NCBI RefSeq assembly: GCF_029537235.1
Contig: NZ_CP120638.1
Location: 496,001-560,000, forward strand
Length of the DNA: 64,000 nucleotides
Origin: Rhizobium sp. 32-5/1
GTDB taxonomy: Bacteria > Pseudomonadota > Alphaproteobacteria > Rhizobiales > Rhizobiaceae
Direction: 5' to 3'
The notes under the pieces are model-generated. The model was not told the origin of the DNA and did no database searches. It saw only the letters and a list, made by a program, of their open reading frames with translations. Positions 30,831 through 41,296 of the stretch are shown piece by piece. The first letter of the stretch is position 1; the number at the start of each line of letters is the position of its first letter. Both the position numbers and the translations under genes were made by a program.

Positions 30831-33285
30831 CTAGAAAAGCCCGCCCTGGCCGGAGGTTACCGCCTGGTTTGCCTGCGGCGATGCCCGGAGGATTTCTTCC
30901 GGCGGAACATATTCTTCCATGCCGCCAATGACCGAGAAGGTATCGGCGGGGCCGGTGCCGGGCTTGAAGGCTTCAATGATCGTATCAGGCTCACCATCGA
31001 AAGCCGCCATGCCGGTCTTGCGGTTGACCGGAACGAGGCTCATGCCTTCCGGAACCACGAACTTGCTGGGACGGGTTCCCTTGGTTGCGGCTTGCATGAA
31101 ATCGTTGAAGATCGGTGCTGCAAGGCCACCACCGGTCGCACCACGCCCGAGCGGGGCAGGATTGTCGAAACCGAGATAGAGGCCGGCAACCATGTCTGGC
31201 GTGTAACCGACGAACCAGGCATCCTTCTCGTCATTGGTCGTGCCCGTCTTGCCGGCAACCGGACGATCAAGCTTGATCTTTCCGGCAGCCGTGCCGCGCG
31301 TAACGACGCCTTCCATCATCGATGTAATCTGATAGGCCGTCATCGGATCGAGAACCTGCTGGCGATTATCCGTCAGCACCGGCTCTTCCTGGCTTTCCCA
31401 GTCGGCGACATTGCAGTTGTCGCAGGTCCGTTCCTCGTGCCGGAAGATCGTCTTGCCATAACGGTCCTGAATGCGGTCGATCATCGAAGGTTTGATCTGC
31501 TTGCCGCCATTGGCCAACACGGCATAGGCGGAGACCATGCGCAGCACGGTCGTTTCGCCCGAGCCAAGCGACATGGCGAGCACCGGTAGCATCTTGTCGT
31601 AAATGCCGAAGCGTTCGGCATATTCGGCAACGAGATTCATACCCATATCGTTCGCGAGCCGCACCGTCATCAGGTTGCGCGACTTCTCGATGCCGAGACG
31701 CAGCGTCGATGGGCCGGCCGAGCCGCCGCCATAGTTTTCCGGGCGCCAGACCTGGCCGCCTGCGACCATCTCGAACGGCGCGTCGAGAATGACGGACGCC
31801 GGGGTATAGCCATTGTCGAGCGCAGCGGCATAAACGAACGGCTTGAAGGACGATCCCGGCTGGCGCATGGCCTGCGTCGCACGGTTGAATTCGGACTGGC
31901 CGTAGGAGAAGCCGCCGACCATGGCGAGCACGCGGCCGGTCTGTGGGTCCATGGCAACGAGGCCACCCTGAACCTTCGGAGGCTGGCGCAGGCGATACTC
32001 GCCCTCTGCTTCCAACGCCTCCACATAGACGACGTCGCCTGGACCCAGAACGCCCTCGGGCGACTTGGCAGATTTACGGTCGCCGGTTGAGGACCGGTAG
32101 GCCCATTGCATAGCCTTGGCAGCGATATGGCCGGTGAAGCGGTCTGGACCGATCTTGCCCGACACTTCCTTGGCCGGCTGAATGCCGATCTCGGCACCCT
32201 CTTCATTCACAGACAGGACGACAGCAAGTTTCCACTCAGGCACGTCCGAAAGTGATTCAATTTTGCCCAGCGGTTCACCCCAGTCGCCACCGATCTCAAT
32301 GGTCTTGAGAGCGCCATGGAAGCCCCGGCGCTCGTCGTAGCTGACGAGACCGTTGTGCAGCGCCTTACGGGCCTCGATCTGCAGGTTGGGATCCAGCGAT
32401 GTGCGGACAGAAAGCCCACCTTCATAGAGCGCGTTGTCGCCGTAGCGCTGGATGATCTGGCGGCGAACCTCTTCGGCGAAATAATCCGAGGCAAACAGAT
32501 GCGAGCCACCGCGACGCAGCGTCACACCAAGGGGCTGCTTCTTGGCGTCCTCGCCATCGCTATGGGTGACATAGCCATTTTCGACCATGCGATCGACCAC
32601 CCAGTTGCGGCGCTCGAGCGCTGCTTCCGCCTTGCGGAAGGGATGGTAGTTGGCCGGCCCTTTCGGAAGGGCCGCCAGATAGGCGGTTTCCGCAACAGTC
32701 AGTTCGGTGACCGACTTGTCGAAATAGGTCAGTGCCGCACCAGCAATACCGTAGGAGTTCAATCCGAAGAAAATCTCGTTGAGATAAAGCTCGAGGATCT
32801 CGATCCTTGCTGTAAGCCTGCTCAATGCGGAAGGAAAGAATGGCTTCCTTGACCTTGCGGTCGATCGTCTGGTCCGCCGTCAGAAGAAAGTTCTTCGCGA
32901 CCTGCTGGGTGATGGTGGATGCGCCGACCGGGCGACGACCGGATCCGAAGTTCTGCAGGTTGACGAAGATCGCGCGACCAAGGCCGGTAATGTCGACGCC
33001 CGGATGCTGGTAGAAATTCTTGTCTTCGGCGGAAATGAAAGCGGCCTTGACGCGATCCGGGATCGCCTGGATCGGCAGGTAGAGCCGCCGTTCACGGGCA
33101 TACTCCGCCATCAACGCACCATTTCCGGCGTGCACGCGGGTGGTCACCGGCGGCGCATAGCTGTTCAGCACCTCATAATCCGGCAGGTCCTTGGCGACGC
33201 TGCCAAGATAGACCGCAACGACGGCCGCCACCCCGAGCACGAGAAAGGCGCCAACGCCGAAGAAATATCCAATCAGTCTGATCAT
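30831..33285 (-). CDS. mrcA: Penicillin-binding protein 1A (apparent 1-base insertion)
   Basis: A bifunctional class A PBP of 817 residues after correction. It has an N-terminal membrane anchor (MIRLIGYFFGVGAFLVLGVA), a glycosyltransferase domain with the catalytic-Glu motif ISAEDKNFYQHPGVD and STITQQVAKN, then the transpeptidase domain with QPGSSFKPFVY (active-site Ser), and KTGTTNDEKDAWFVGYTP. It polymerises and cross-links peptidoglycan in the periplasm. The frame breaks at about 32806: AYSKD should run straight into EILELYLNEIFFG, and one surplus base (a C in the minus-strand reading) separates them. It is the gene after amiC, so the two cell-wall genes lie together. Confidence 0.93.
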
Positions 33286-33656
33286 CAGCCAGATACCAGT
33301 GCCTTGTTGTCGTTGTCCTAAGGGCCCTTTCAGGCGTCTCAGGGGCCTAACGCCCACCTCTAAAGAATGCAATCACGCCAGAGAAATATATCTATTCTCA
33401 CGCACTCTGCGAAATCCGGCCGTCAGGATTACCTGCAAATTGTCCGAGCGGCGCGACAGTCGAGATCGAACGGCTTTTGGAGCTTCCCGCAGACAGTTCC
33501 TGATTTTACAAATTTCGCCCCCTCGATAACGACCCGATTGTGAGCAAAATAGGGCTCGCCGCGCATTAACCCCGGCATAGGCCTTTGAAAAGCATAACGC
33601 TGTTACACCAGGGACACAAATCACAAGCCGCGTTATCGCAGGCGAGATCCGTCTCA
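33286..33656. other. 371-base gap between amiC and mrcA
   Basis: No gene is evident on either strand. It should contain the mrcA promoter. A short inverted repeat GAGAA-N9-TTCTC (33381-33399) overlaps an A/T-rich TATATT stretch that could be a -10 element about 100 bases before the mrcA ATG; the support is weak. Confidence 0.4.
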
Positions 33657-34873
33657 TCAGCCGCCGTTTGCGACGGTGCCCTGGCGGTAATGGCGAACGG
33701 CTTCGACCAGGCGCTCGGAAACCCTGCCGCGCCATGACGGGTCAAGCAGCAGTTTCTCGTCGTCCTTGTTTGACAGGAAGCCAAGCTCGAGCAGGACGGA
33801 TGGTACGTCGGGCGCCCTCAAGACCTGAAAACCGGCGTAGCGGTGCGGATTGTTGATCAGCTTGATCTGCCCCTCGAAGGAGGACACCACAGACCTCGCC
33901 AGATTGACGGAAAAGGCCTGCGTCTCGCGTCGCGTCAGGTCGATGAGGATATCAGCGACTTCGGCCGGCTCCGTTTCAAGTGCCACGCCGGCGATCTCAT
34001 CCGACAGGTTTTCCCGCTCTGCGAGGTTGGCGGCCAGATGGTCGGACGCCTTGTCGGAAATCGTGTAGACCGTCGCGCCGCGTATATCCTTCTGCTTCAG
34101 CGTGTCCGCATGGATCGAAATAAACAGCTTGGCGCCGTTCTGCCGAGCAATCTGTACCCGTTGCGAGAGCGAGAGAAATTCGTCCTTCGACCGCGTCAGG
34201 AAGGCCTTGATGCCCGTCTCCTTGTTGAGGGCTTCCACCATTTCTTCGGCGAAGGCTAGCGTGACCTTTTTCTCCTCGGTTTTCGTCACCACGCCGACCG
34301 CGCCGGTATCGATGCCGCCATGACCGGCATCGACCGCAATGACGAAGGAACCGTCATCGGCTGCGGGTGCCGCCAGACGGCCGGTTTTTGCAGTGGTCGG
34401 CGCTATACTCCACTTTTGCTGTTCGAGAAGTTGCGTAAAACGATCCTGCTTGACGAACTCCGCATCGATCACGAGGCGAAAACCCTTGCCACTCTCATCC
34501 GCCTTGACCTCTGCCAGGGCAACGCCGACCGGCTTCTTTGCCGTCAGCACGATACGGGAACTGCCCGCCCCCATGCCCCCGTAGCGGATATCGCTAAAGA
34601 GCCCCTCGCCTGAATATCCTCCGGCTTCAGACCGAAGGATGTCTCGGGCAGATCGACGATGATCCGCACAGGGTTGGCGACATAATGAATGGAGAACTCC
34701 GGCTTTCTGTCGAAATCAATGACGACGCGCGTGCGCGCGTCGTCGCCGGCAATACGGGCGCCATAGGCGAGAAGTGGCTCGACGTCCTCGGCATTAGCAG
34801 GCGGCGCCAAGGACAATGCGGAAAGAGCCAGCAACCCGGCACACAGCCGCGCGACAATGCCAAAACCCTGCAT
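33657..34873 (-). CDS. amiC: N-acetylmuramoyl-L-alanine amidase, AmiC type (apparent 1-base deletion)
   Basis: A 405-residue periplasmic amidase after correction. It has a signal peptide (MQGFGIVARLCAGLLALSAL, cleavage near ANA-ED), an N-terminal AMIN domain (about 35-150) that targets the enzyme to the septum, and a C-terminal zinc amidase_3 domain with VIAVDAGHGGIDTGAVG and FISIHADTLKQ, whose His and Glu residues bind zinc. It cleaves peptide stems from murein during cell separation. The frame breaks at 34600-34605 (GGGG run): IQARG should continue LFSDIRYGGMGAGSSRIVL. It is divergent from rne. Confidence 0.91.
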
Positions 34874-35644
34874 TCCGTCCAAGAATTTGAGAGTGCGAAA
34901 TCCGGCCCGACCCGTCACATAATGCTCCGCATGTCTTGTTCCTGCCCATCCAGACGAACCCAATGGGCGCAAGGCGCACGATATTGGTGCGTATAGTCAA
35001 TGACGCTTTATGATTAATCAAACCTTGCGTCAGCAAAAACGGCCGCGGAAAACGACTTAAGCGAGGCCCGGGGCGCAGCACACAGGCGCCAGCGAATCAA
35101 TCAATATTATGGCGGTTTCGGCTTTTCCCTTGCCATTGTGACATAGAAAACATAAAAGCGTGAATAGGGAGAAAGTGTTGACGGGATAGAATCAACGACC
35201 GGCTGCCATAGGGTCAAAAACCCCTGGCGCCAAGCCATGAGCAAACAGGTTCACACCTTTCATATGCTCATGCGTCCGCAAGCAGTCGTCTCTTCATCCG
35301 CCGTCGCTGCACTTTTTCTCCGCATACTGGATCGCAAAAATCCGGCGGTGGCCGGGATGTTTATGGTGGCACACACCGCAGCCCGTGATCGGGCACATTC
35401 ATCGGGTCTTTTTGGCCTAATACATTGGCATTCTTGTTTGGTCATTGATGTTGTCACAGCAGTATCAGCCAGAAATAAACAGGCTCCGGAGCGATATCGT
35501 TCCTGGCGCCGTCTGGCCGCTGCCCCATCTCCCAAGCCAAGCGGGAACATTCACATTCGGCGAAGAACGCCAACTGCATGGAAAATCACCTCCGGGTCGC
35601 ATTTTCCCTGCCGTTTCGCGGTCATGCCGAGGAGCACAGCTTAA
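34874..35644 (+). promoter_or_regulatory. 771-base divergent region with probable long rne leader
   Basis: The region between amiC and rne holds no gene that I can support. A candidate rne promoter is TTGCCA (35130-35135), 17 bases, TAAAAG (35153-35158), which would give a leader of nearly 500 bases. In E. coli a long 5' UTR lets RNase E cleave its own mRNA; the same logic may apply. One short open frame (35237-35644) abuts the rne ATG but looks non-coding. Confidence 0.45.
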
Positions 35645-38518
35645 ATGGCAGAGAAAATGCTTATCGATGCGTCTCACGCTGAAGAGACGCGCGTCGTTGT
35701 CGTTCGCGGAAGTCGCATAGAAGAATTCGACTTCGAATCCGAACACAAGAAACAAATTCGCGGAAACATCTATCTCGCGAAAGTCACCCGCGTCGAACCT
35801 TCGCTTCAGGCGGCCTTCGTCGATTACGGCGGCAACCGCCACGGCTTCCTGGCCTTTGCGGAAATCCATCCCGACTATTACCAGATTCCGCTTGCCGATC
35901 GTCAGGCCCTGCTCCGGCAGGAAGCCGAAGAAGCCCGTCGCGACGACGATATCGAATCGGTCGAAACCGGCACGGATCTCGGCAATGATTCCGACGAGGA
36001 AATGGTAGCGACGGCGGAAGAAACCGTCGTTGAAATCATCGAGGCGACCGAAGACCAGGTGGAAACCCTCGCGGAGGAAACACCGAAGAAGGCCAAGCCG
36101 AAGCGCCCGCGTCGCAGCAAGAAGGCTGCTGCGGAAGCGGCTGAAGCCACGGACGCCGGCGATGGCGAAGACGGTTCGTCCGGCGGCGAAATGGCTGCCA
36201 TGGTCGATACCGATTCGATTTCGGAAGACACCCGCGGCGGACGTCGCAACAATGATGACGACGATGACGACGATGGTCATCACGAGGAAAAGGAAATCAT
36301 TGAATCCGTCGGCGCCGAAGACGCCATGGAGGAAGTGCCGGATCGTCAGGTCAACCGCCGTCCGCGCAAGCAGTACCGTATCCAGGAAGTCATCAAGCGC
36401 CGTCAGATCCTGCTTGTGCAGGTGGCCAAGGAAGAACGCGGAAACAAGGGCGCGGCCCTCACAACCTATCTCTCGCTTGCCGGCCGCTATTCGGTTCTGA
36501 TGCCGAACACGGCACGTGGCGGCGGGATTTCCCGCAAGATCACCAACCTTCCCGACCGCAAGCGTCTGAAGGAAATTGCCCGCGCGCTCGACGTGCCGCA
36601 GGGCATGGGCGTCATCCTGCGCACCGCCGGTGCCAACCGCACCAAGGTCGAGGTCAAGCGCGACTTCGAATATCTGATGCGCCTTTGGGAAAACGTCCGC
36701 ACGCTGACGCTGTCCTCAACGGCCCCTTGCCTCGTCTATGAAGAGGGATCGCTGATCAAGCGCTCGATCCGCGACCTCTACAACAAGGATATCAGCGAAG
36801 TCATCGTTGCCGGCGAAGAAGGCTACAAGGAAGCCAAGGCTTTCATGAAGATGCTGATGCCGAGCCACGCCAAGGTGGTTCAGCCATACCGCGACGTGCA
36901 TCCGATCTTCTCGCGCTCGGGCATCGAAGCCCAGCTCGACCGCATGCTGCAGCCGCAGGTGACGCTGAAGTCCGGCGGTTACATCATCATCAACCAGACC
37001 GAAGCGCTTGTCGCAATCGACGTCAACTCGGGCCGTTCGACCCGCGAGCACTCGATCGAGGACACAGCGCTCCAGACGAACCTGGAAGCGGCCGAAGAAG
37101 TCGCTCGCCAGCTGCGTCTGCGCGACCTTGCCGGTCTCGTGGTCGTCGACTTCATCGACATGGAAGAGAAGCGCAACAATCGCTCCGTCGAAAAGCGCCT
37201 CAAGGACCATCTGAAGAACGACCGCGCCCGTATCCAGGTCGGACGCATCTCGCATTTCGGCCTGCTCGAAATGTCGCGCCAGCGCATCCGCGCCTCGGTT
37301 CTCGAATCGACCATGCAGGTCTGCTCGCATTGCAACGGCACGGGCCATGTCCGCTCGCAGTCGTCGGTGGCGCTGCATGTGTTGCGCGGCGTCGAGGAAT
37401 ATCTGCTGAAGAACACGACGCACAATATTACGGTACGCACCACGCCGGATATTGCGCTCTACCTCCTCAACTACAAGCGCGGCACGATCATCGACTATGA
37501 AGAACGTTTCGGCGTTCAGATCATCATTGAAGCGGATGCCCATGTCGGTGCCCAGCATTTTGCCATCGACCGCGGCGAAGCCGTCGAGCACCCGGTCCAG
37601 ATTGACCAGATTATCCAGTTCGAGCCAGAGCCCGAAGAAGACGACGATATCGTCATCGAGGAGGAGATCGAGGATGATGAGGAGCTAATCGCGGAAGCCA
37701 AGCCGGAACGCGTCGAGCGGACCGAGCGCAGCGAACGTGCACCGGCTGAGCAGAGTGACGACCAGGGCAACCGCAAGCGCAAGCGTCGTCGGCGGCGTCG
37801 TGGTGGCCGCGGGACTGGCCCGAACGGCGAACCGCTTGGCAATGCCGATGCACAGTCAACGGACCAAAGCGTCGATGACGAAGGCGATGAAGCCGACGAC
37901 GAAGTCACGTCGAACGGTGAAGTCGATGGCGTCGATGCGGCGCTCAGCGATGAAGAACAGCAGAAGCGCAAGCGTCGCCGTCGTGGCAAGCGTGGTGGCC
38001 GCCGCAATCGTCCGGAAGATGCAGAAGGTGAAAACCTTGCTGCAGGCGAAGGCTCCGATGAAGCAGAGGCAGATGAAGAGCTGTTGGCAGCGACCGCAAC
38101 GGTTGTCACCGACGAGGCTCCTGTCGCTGTAGCGTCCGAGGAACCGGTTTCGGTCGCTGAAGAGCCTGTGGAAGCCGTTGTCGAGGCAAAGCCGGCCAAA
38201 CCAAAGCGCAGCCGCAAGAAGGCTGTCGTTGCGGAAGCTGCTGTCGTTGAAGAAACGCCCGTCGAAACCGCCGACACGGATGCCCAAGCTGCTATCGAAG
38301 CGACACCGGCAAAGGCCAAATCGGAAGCCGTTGTAGAGCCCGTCGTTGAGGAAGCTGCAGCAGCGCTCGACGAGGCGAAACCTGCGCGCGCCAACCGCGA
38401 CATCGACACCATTGCCAGCCAACCGGTGATCAAGTCTTCGACTGTCGAAAAGCAGGATGACAGCGAACCGCCGAAGCCCAAGAAGGGTGGCTGGTGGCAG
38501 AAGCGCGGCTTCTTCTGA
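35645..38518 (+). CDS. rne: Ribonuclease E
   Basis: A 957-residue endonuclease for rRNA processing and mRNA turnover. The N-terminal half is catalytic: an S1 domain interrupted by an acidic insert (about residues 94-245, with seven consecutive Asp at 204-210), the DNase I-like motif AIDVNSG (D459) and VVDFIDM (D502), and the zinc-link CSHCNGTGH. The C-terminal half (from about 670) is a disordered Glu/Ala/Arg-rich scaffold with basic patches such as KRKRRRRRRGGRG; it should bind RNA and degradosome partners. A strong terminator follows. The start ATG is at 35645; the protein ends GGWWQKRGFF. Confidence 0.96.
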   Translation: MAEKMLIDASHAEETRVVVVRGSRIEEFDFESEHKKQIRGNIYLAKVTRVEPSLQAAFVDYGGNRHGFLAFAEIHPDYYQIPLADRQALLRQEAEEARRDDDIESVETGTDLGNDSDEEMVATAEETVVEIIEATEDQVETLAEETPKKAKPKRPRRSKKAAAEAAEATDAGDGEDGSSGGEMAAMVDTDSISEDTRGGRRNNDDDDDDDGHHEEKEIIESVGAEDAMEEVPDRQVNRRPRKQYRIQEVIKRRQILLVQVAKEERGNKGAALTTYLSLAGRYSVLMPNTARGGGISRKITNLPDRKRLKEIARALDVPQGMGVILRTAGANRTKVEVKRDFEYLMRLWENVRTLTLSSTAPCLVYEEGSLIKRSIRDLYNKDISEVIVAGEEGYKEAKAFMKMLMPSHAKVVQPYRDVHPIFSRSGIEAQLDRMLQPQVTLKSGGYIIINQTEALVAIDVNSGRSTREHSIEDTALQTNLEAAEEVARQLRLRDLAGLVVVDFIDMEEKRNNRSVEKRLKDHLKNDRARIQVGRISHFGLLEMSRQRIRASVLESTMQVCSHCNGTGHVRSQSSVALHVLRGVEEYLLKNTTHNITVRTTPDIALYLLNYKRGTIIDYEERFGVQIIIEADAHVGAQHFAIDRGEAVEHPVQIDQIIQFEPEPEEDDDIVIEEEIEDDEELIAEAKPERVERTERSERAPAEQSDDQGNRKRKRRRRRRGGRGTGPNGEPLGNADAQSTDQSVDDEGDEADDEVTSNGEVDGVDAALSDEEQQKRKRRRRGKRGGRRNRPEDAEGENLAAGEGSDEAEADEELLAATATVVTDEAPVAVASEEPVSVAEEPVEAVVEAKPAKPKRSRKKAVVAEAAVVEETPVETADTDAQAAIEATPAKAKSEAVVEPVVEEAAAALDEAKPARANRDIDTIASQPVIKSSTVEKQDDSEPPKPKKGGWWQKRGFF

Positions 38519-38549
38519 TAGCCGACTGCCTATTCGTATGGTGAATGAT

Positions 38550-38583
38550 AAGACCGGCCAAATTCGTTTGGCCGGTCTTTTTT
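38550..38583 (+). terminator. Intrinsic terminator of rne
   Basis: A perfect 13-bp stem AAGACCGGCCAAA with its complement, a TTCG tetraloop and a T7 tail start about 31 bases after the rne stop. It is the best-formed terminator in the window. Confidence 0.93.
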
Positions 38584-38701
38584 GTCAAAAACCGAGAGTT
38601 CTCAAGGTCAGTTCCATCCGGAACAGAAGCATGCAGCGGAGGCTGGCAAGGTGTGATCTTCAAACGGCCGTGAGCCGTCCCGTTCATCAGAAGAGATCAC
38701 G

Positions 38702-38929
38702 ATGTCTACCATTTTCACCGCTGCCGGGCTTGGGGCGCTCGTCGCCATCGCCGTCGTCAGCATGCTTGACGCACCCCTGCAGGCAGCCTCCCTCGGCAGC
38801 CAGCGCCACAACAACTATTACTACAAAAGCTACGACACCGCATTTCGCCCGGCTTGCGTCCTGCGCGATGTGCGCAGCTACGACACGTGGGGTAAGTCTT
38901 CCGTCCGGAAGGTCCGGGTCTGCCAGTGA
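38702..38929 (+). CDS. Small secreted protein, unknown function
   Basis: A 75-residue protein with a signal peptide (MSTIFTAAGLGALVAIAVVS, cleavage near LQAAS). The mature 45 residues are Tyr- and Arg-rich (HNNYYYKSYDTAF) with two cysteines (PACVLRDV and the penultimate VCQ), which might form a disulfide. It follows the rne terminator and stands alone. The AGAAG before the ATG is a modest ribosome binding site. I do not recognise it; small genes of this kind are common in rhizobia. Confidence 0.6.
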   Translation: MSTIFTAAGLGALVAIAVVSMLDAPLQAASLGSQRHNNYYYKSYDTAFRPACVLRDVRSYDTWGKSSVRKVRVCQ

Positions 38930-39007
38930 TGCCGCTTCACACTCTGATTCAACCGTATCCGAGATTGAATCAGTAAAGCGGGACAAGCATCTGATATGAT
39001 TTGACTA

Positions 39008-40168
39008 TCAGGACAACCACCGGGCAATGCGGTCCATCGCGTCAGCCATATCTTCCCTTGCGCCGGCATAGGAAAACCGCATGGTGCGGTGGCCCTCGAT
39101 CGGGTCGAAGTCGAGGCCCGGCGTGGCGGCAACGCTGATTTCGGCCAGCATGCGGCGTGCAAAGTCCATGCTGTCATTGGTGAACCGGCTGACATCCGCA
39201 TAGGCATAGAAGGCTCCGTCCATCGGCGAAGCGATGGTGAAACCTATCTCCGGCAGACGTTTCAGCAGAAGGTCGCGGTTGGCGCCATAGGACGCCTTGT
39301 AGACGTCAAGTTCGGCGGTCGAATTCAGGGCTGCCTCGGCGGCAATCTGCGAGAGTTCCGGCGGCGAGATGTAGAGGCTCTGGGCGATGCGCTCGAAACC
39401 GCGGACCTGTTTTTCCGGCAGCACCATCCAGCCGATCCGCCATCCGGTCATGCAGTAGTATTTCGAAAACGAATTGATGATGACGGCCTCGTCGGTCACG
39501 GCAAGAGCGGTCGTCTCCTCGCCGGAAAATGTCAGGCCGTGATAGATTTCATCAGAGATGAACGCGATGTTTCTTTCGTGGCAATAATCGGCAAGTGCCT
39601 TGAGCCCAGCTCGTCCGGTCACGGTTCCCGTCGGATTGGCCGGACTTGCGAGGAGCACGCCACGGAGCGCCTGCCCTGCCCTTGCCGCTGCCACTTCCAG
39701 GCTCTCCGGCGTCAGCGTGAAGCCGGTATCAGCATTCGCCTCGACTTCGATTACGGTCAGACCGAGGGCTGCGAGAATGTTGCGGTAGGCGGGGTAACCC
39801 GGCCGGGCGATGGCGACGCAATCGCCGGGATCAAACAGGGCAAGGAAAGCCAGATTGAAGCCTGCCGAGGATCCTGTCGTCACCGCGACACGTTGCGGAT
39901 CGATGTCGATGCCGTAGCGGGTACGGTAGTGTCGGGCGATCGCCGTGCGCAGCGACAATGTGCCGAGTGCATCGGTATAACCCAGCCGTCCATGGCCAAG
40001 CGCCTTGCGCGCCGCCTCAAGGGCTGCCATGGGCGCCGGATGGGATGGCTGACCGACCGCCATTGAAATCACGGGATAACCGGCCTCCCGCCGCTTCGTG
40101 GCTTCTGCCAGCACATCCATGGCATGAAAGGGCTCGACGGCGGCGCTGCGGGCGGAAAGCAATTTCAA
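39008..40168 (-). CDS. Class I/II pyridoxal-phosphate aminotransferase
   Basis: A 386-residue fold-type I PLP enzyme in the aspartate/aromatic aminotransferase family. Landmarks are the small-domain ASPANPTGTV, the PLP phosphate region DEIYHGLTF, the Schiff-base lysine in SFSKYYCMTGWRIGW, and the C-terminal substrate arginine region (HRTMRFSYAG). The substrate cannot be set from sequence. It is 236 bases from, and divergent to, the DsbA-like gene. The ATG at 40168 begins MKLLSARSAAVEPF. Confidence 0.9.
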   Translation of the reverse strand: MKLLSARSAAVEPFHAMDVLAEATKRREAGYPVISMAVGQPSHPAPMAALEAARKALGHGRLGYTDALGTLSLRTAIARHYRTRYGIDIDPQRVAVTTGSSAGFNLAFLALFDPGDCVAIARPGYPAYRNILAALGLTVIEVEANADTGFTLTPESLEVAAARAGQALRGVLLASPANPTGTVTGRAGLKALADYCHERNIAFISDEIYHGLTFSGEETTALAVTDEAVIINSFSKYYCMTGWRIGWMVLPEKQVRGFERIAQSLYISPPELSQIAAEAALNSTAELDVYKASYGANRDLLLKRLPEIGFTIASPMDGAFYAYADVSRFTNDSMDFARRMLAEISVAATPGLDFDPIEGHRTMRFSYAGAREDMADAMDRIARWLS

Positions 40169-40404
40169 CGGTAAATCCTCAATTTATGTAACAGCGCGCG
40201 GTTTGCCTCATCGACAACGCCTTCACAAGTGCGAGAGCGCCGTACTAACGCCGATTTTACCGTTTCGTTTGGAACCGGGCGCACCTATGCTTCCAGCCAA
40301 GCTGTGATCGCGCGCGGACTATTTTTGTGTCTTTCAAACAAGCGTGTTGACCGAACCGTCAGAATTGAACGACAGACTAAGCTTAAAAGGACAACGAGGA
40401 AAAC

Positions 40405-41172
40405 ATGGCATTCAATATTCGCAAGATCATCGCCGGATCACTGGTTCTGTTGACCGCAGCAACGGCGATCCCCTCGCTTGCCAGCGCGCTTGACGACAAG
40501 CAGAAGCAGGAGATCGGCGCCTTCATCAAGGAATATCTGGTCGCCAATCCAGAGATCCTTCTGGAGGCTCAGAAAGCGCTCAAGGCAAAGCAGGAACAGG
40601 CACAGCTCGAACAGGCGAAAGCCGCGATCACCGACAACAAGGACGCGATCTTCCAGTCGGTGCATGACGTGACGCTGGGAAACCCGAAGGGCGACGTTAC
40701 GATCGTCGAGTTCTACGACTACAATTGCGGTTATTGCAAACGCGCGCTCACCGACATGGACGCACTGCTTGAGAAGGACAAGAACGTCCGTTTCGTCTTG
40801 AAGGAACTGCCGATTCTCGGGCCGGATTCGCTCGCCGCCCACAAGGTCAGCGCCGCCTTCAGGTTGGTCGCGCCGGAAAAATACGGCGAGTTCCACCGCG
40901 CCCTGCTGGGCAACGAGGACCGTGCCACCGAAGAATCAGCCATCGCGGTGGCCGAAGAACTTGGGGTCAAGGAAGCGGACCTGCGCGCCAAGATGGTCGA
41001 TGCCAGCAATGACGAGGGTGTCAAGGAAGCCTATACGCTGGCCAACACGCTGGGCATTACCGGCACGCCATCCTACGTGATCGGCAATGAAGCCGTTTTC
41101 GGCGCGGTCGGCGTGGAAGATCTCGAGGCCAAGGTCAACAATATGCGTAGCTGCGGCAGCACGATCTGCTGA
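40405..41172 (+). CDS. DsbA-family thiol:disulfide oxidoreductase
   Basis: A 255-residue periplasmic thioredoxin-fold protein. It has a signal peptide (MAFNIRKIIAGSLVLLTAAT, cleavage near ALA or SALD), an N-terminal charged helical region rich in Lys, Gln and Glu (about 30-85) and a DsbA domain with active site CGYC (108-111) and cis-proline GTPSY (P222). The helical N-terminal domain resembles ScsC or other oligomeric DsbA-like isomerases rather than E. coli DsbA. Two C-terminal cysteines (C250, C255) are a further oddity. It probably oxidises or isomerises disulfides. GAGGA precedes the ATG. Confidence 0.88.
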   Translation: MAFNIRKIIAGSLVLLTAATAIPSLASALDDKQKQEIGAFIKEYLVANPEILLEAQKALKAKQEQAQLEQAKAAITDNKDAIFQSVHDVTLGNPKGDVTIVEFYDYNCGYCKRALTDMDALLEKDKNVRFVLKELPILGPDSLAAHKVSAAFRLVAPEKYGEFHRALLGNEDRATEESAIAVAEELGVKEADLRAKMVDASNDEGVKEAYTLANTLGITGTPSYVIGNEAVFGAVGVEDLEAKVNNMRSCGSTIC

Positions 41173-41214
41173 ATACCAGCCAACACCGGCCAATAGGCGC
41201 GATCGCTTGTGGAC

Positions 41215-41245
41215 AAAGCCCTTGGCCAGCCAAAGGGCTTTTCCT
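41215..41245 (+). terminator. Terminator after the DsbA-like gene
   Basis: AAGCCCTTGG pairs with CCAAAGGGCTT, with one bulged A and a CCAG loop, followed by TTTCC. It lies about 45 bases after the stop and before aroQ. Confidence 0.7.
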
Positions 41246-41296
41246 TGCCTGTCCATCAGTCTATAGGTAACCCCCGACAATCGCACGGACTTGCCT

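Noticed and set aside
35237-35644. A 135-codon frame ending exactly at the rne start codon
   Set aside because: It has no family resemblance, starts without a good ribosome binding site and has low-quality composition; the adjacency to rne is most likely chance within a long leader.
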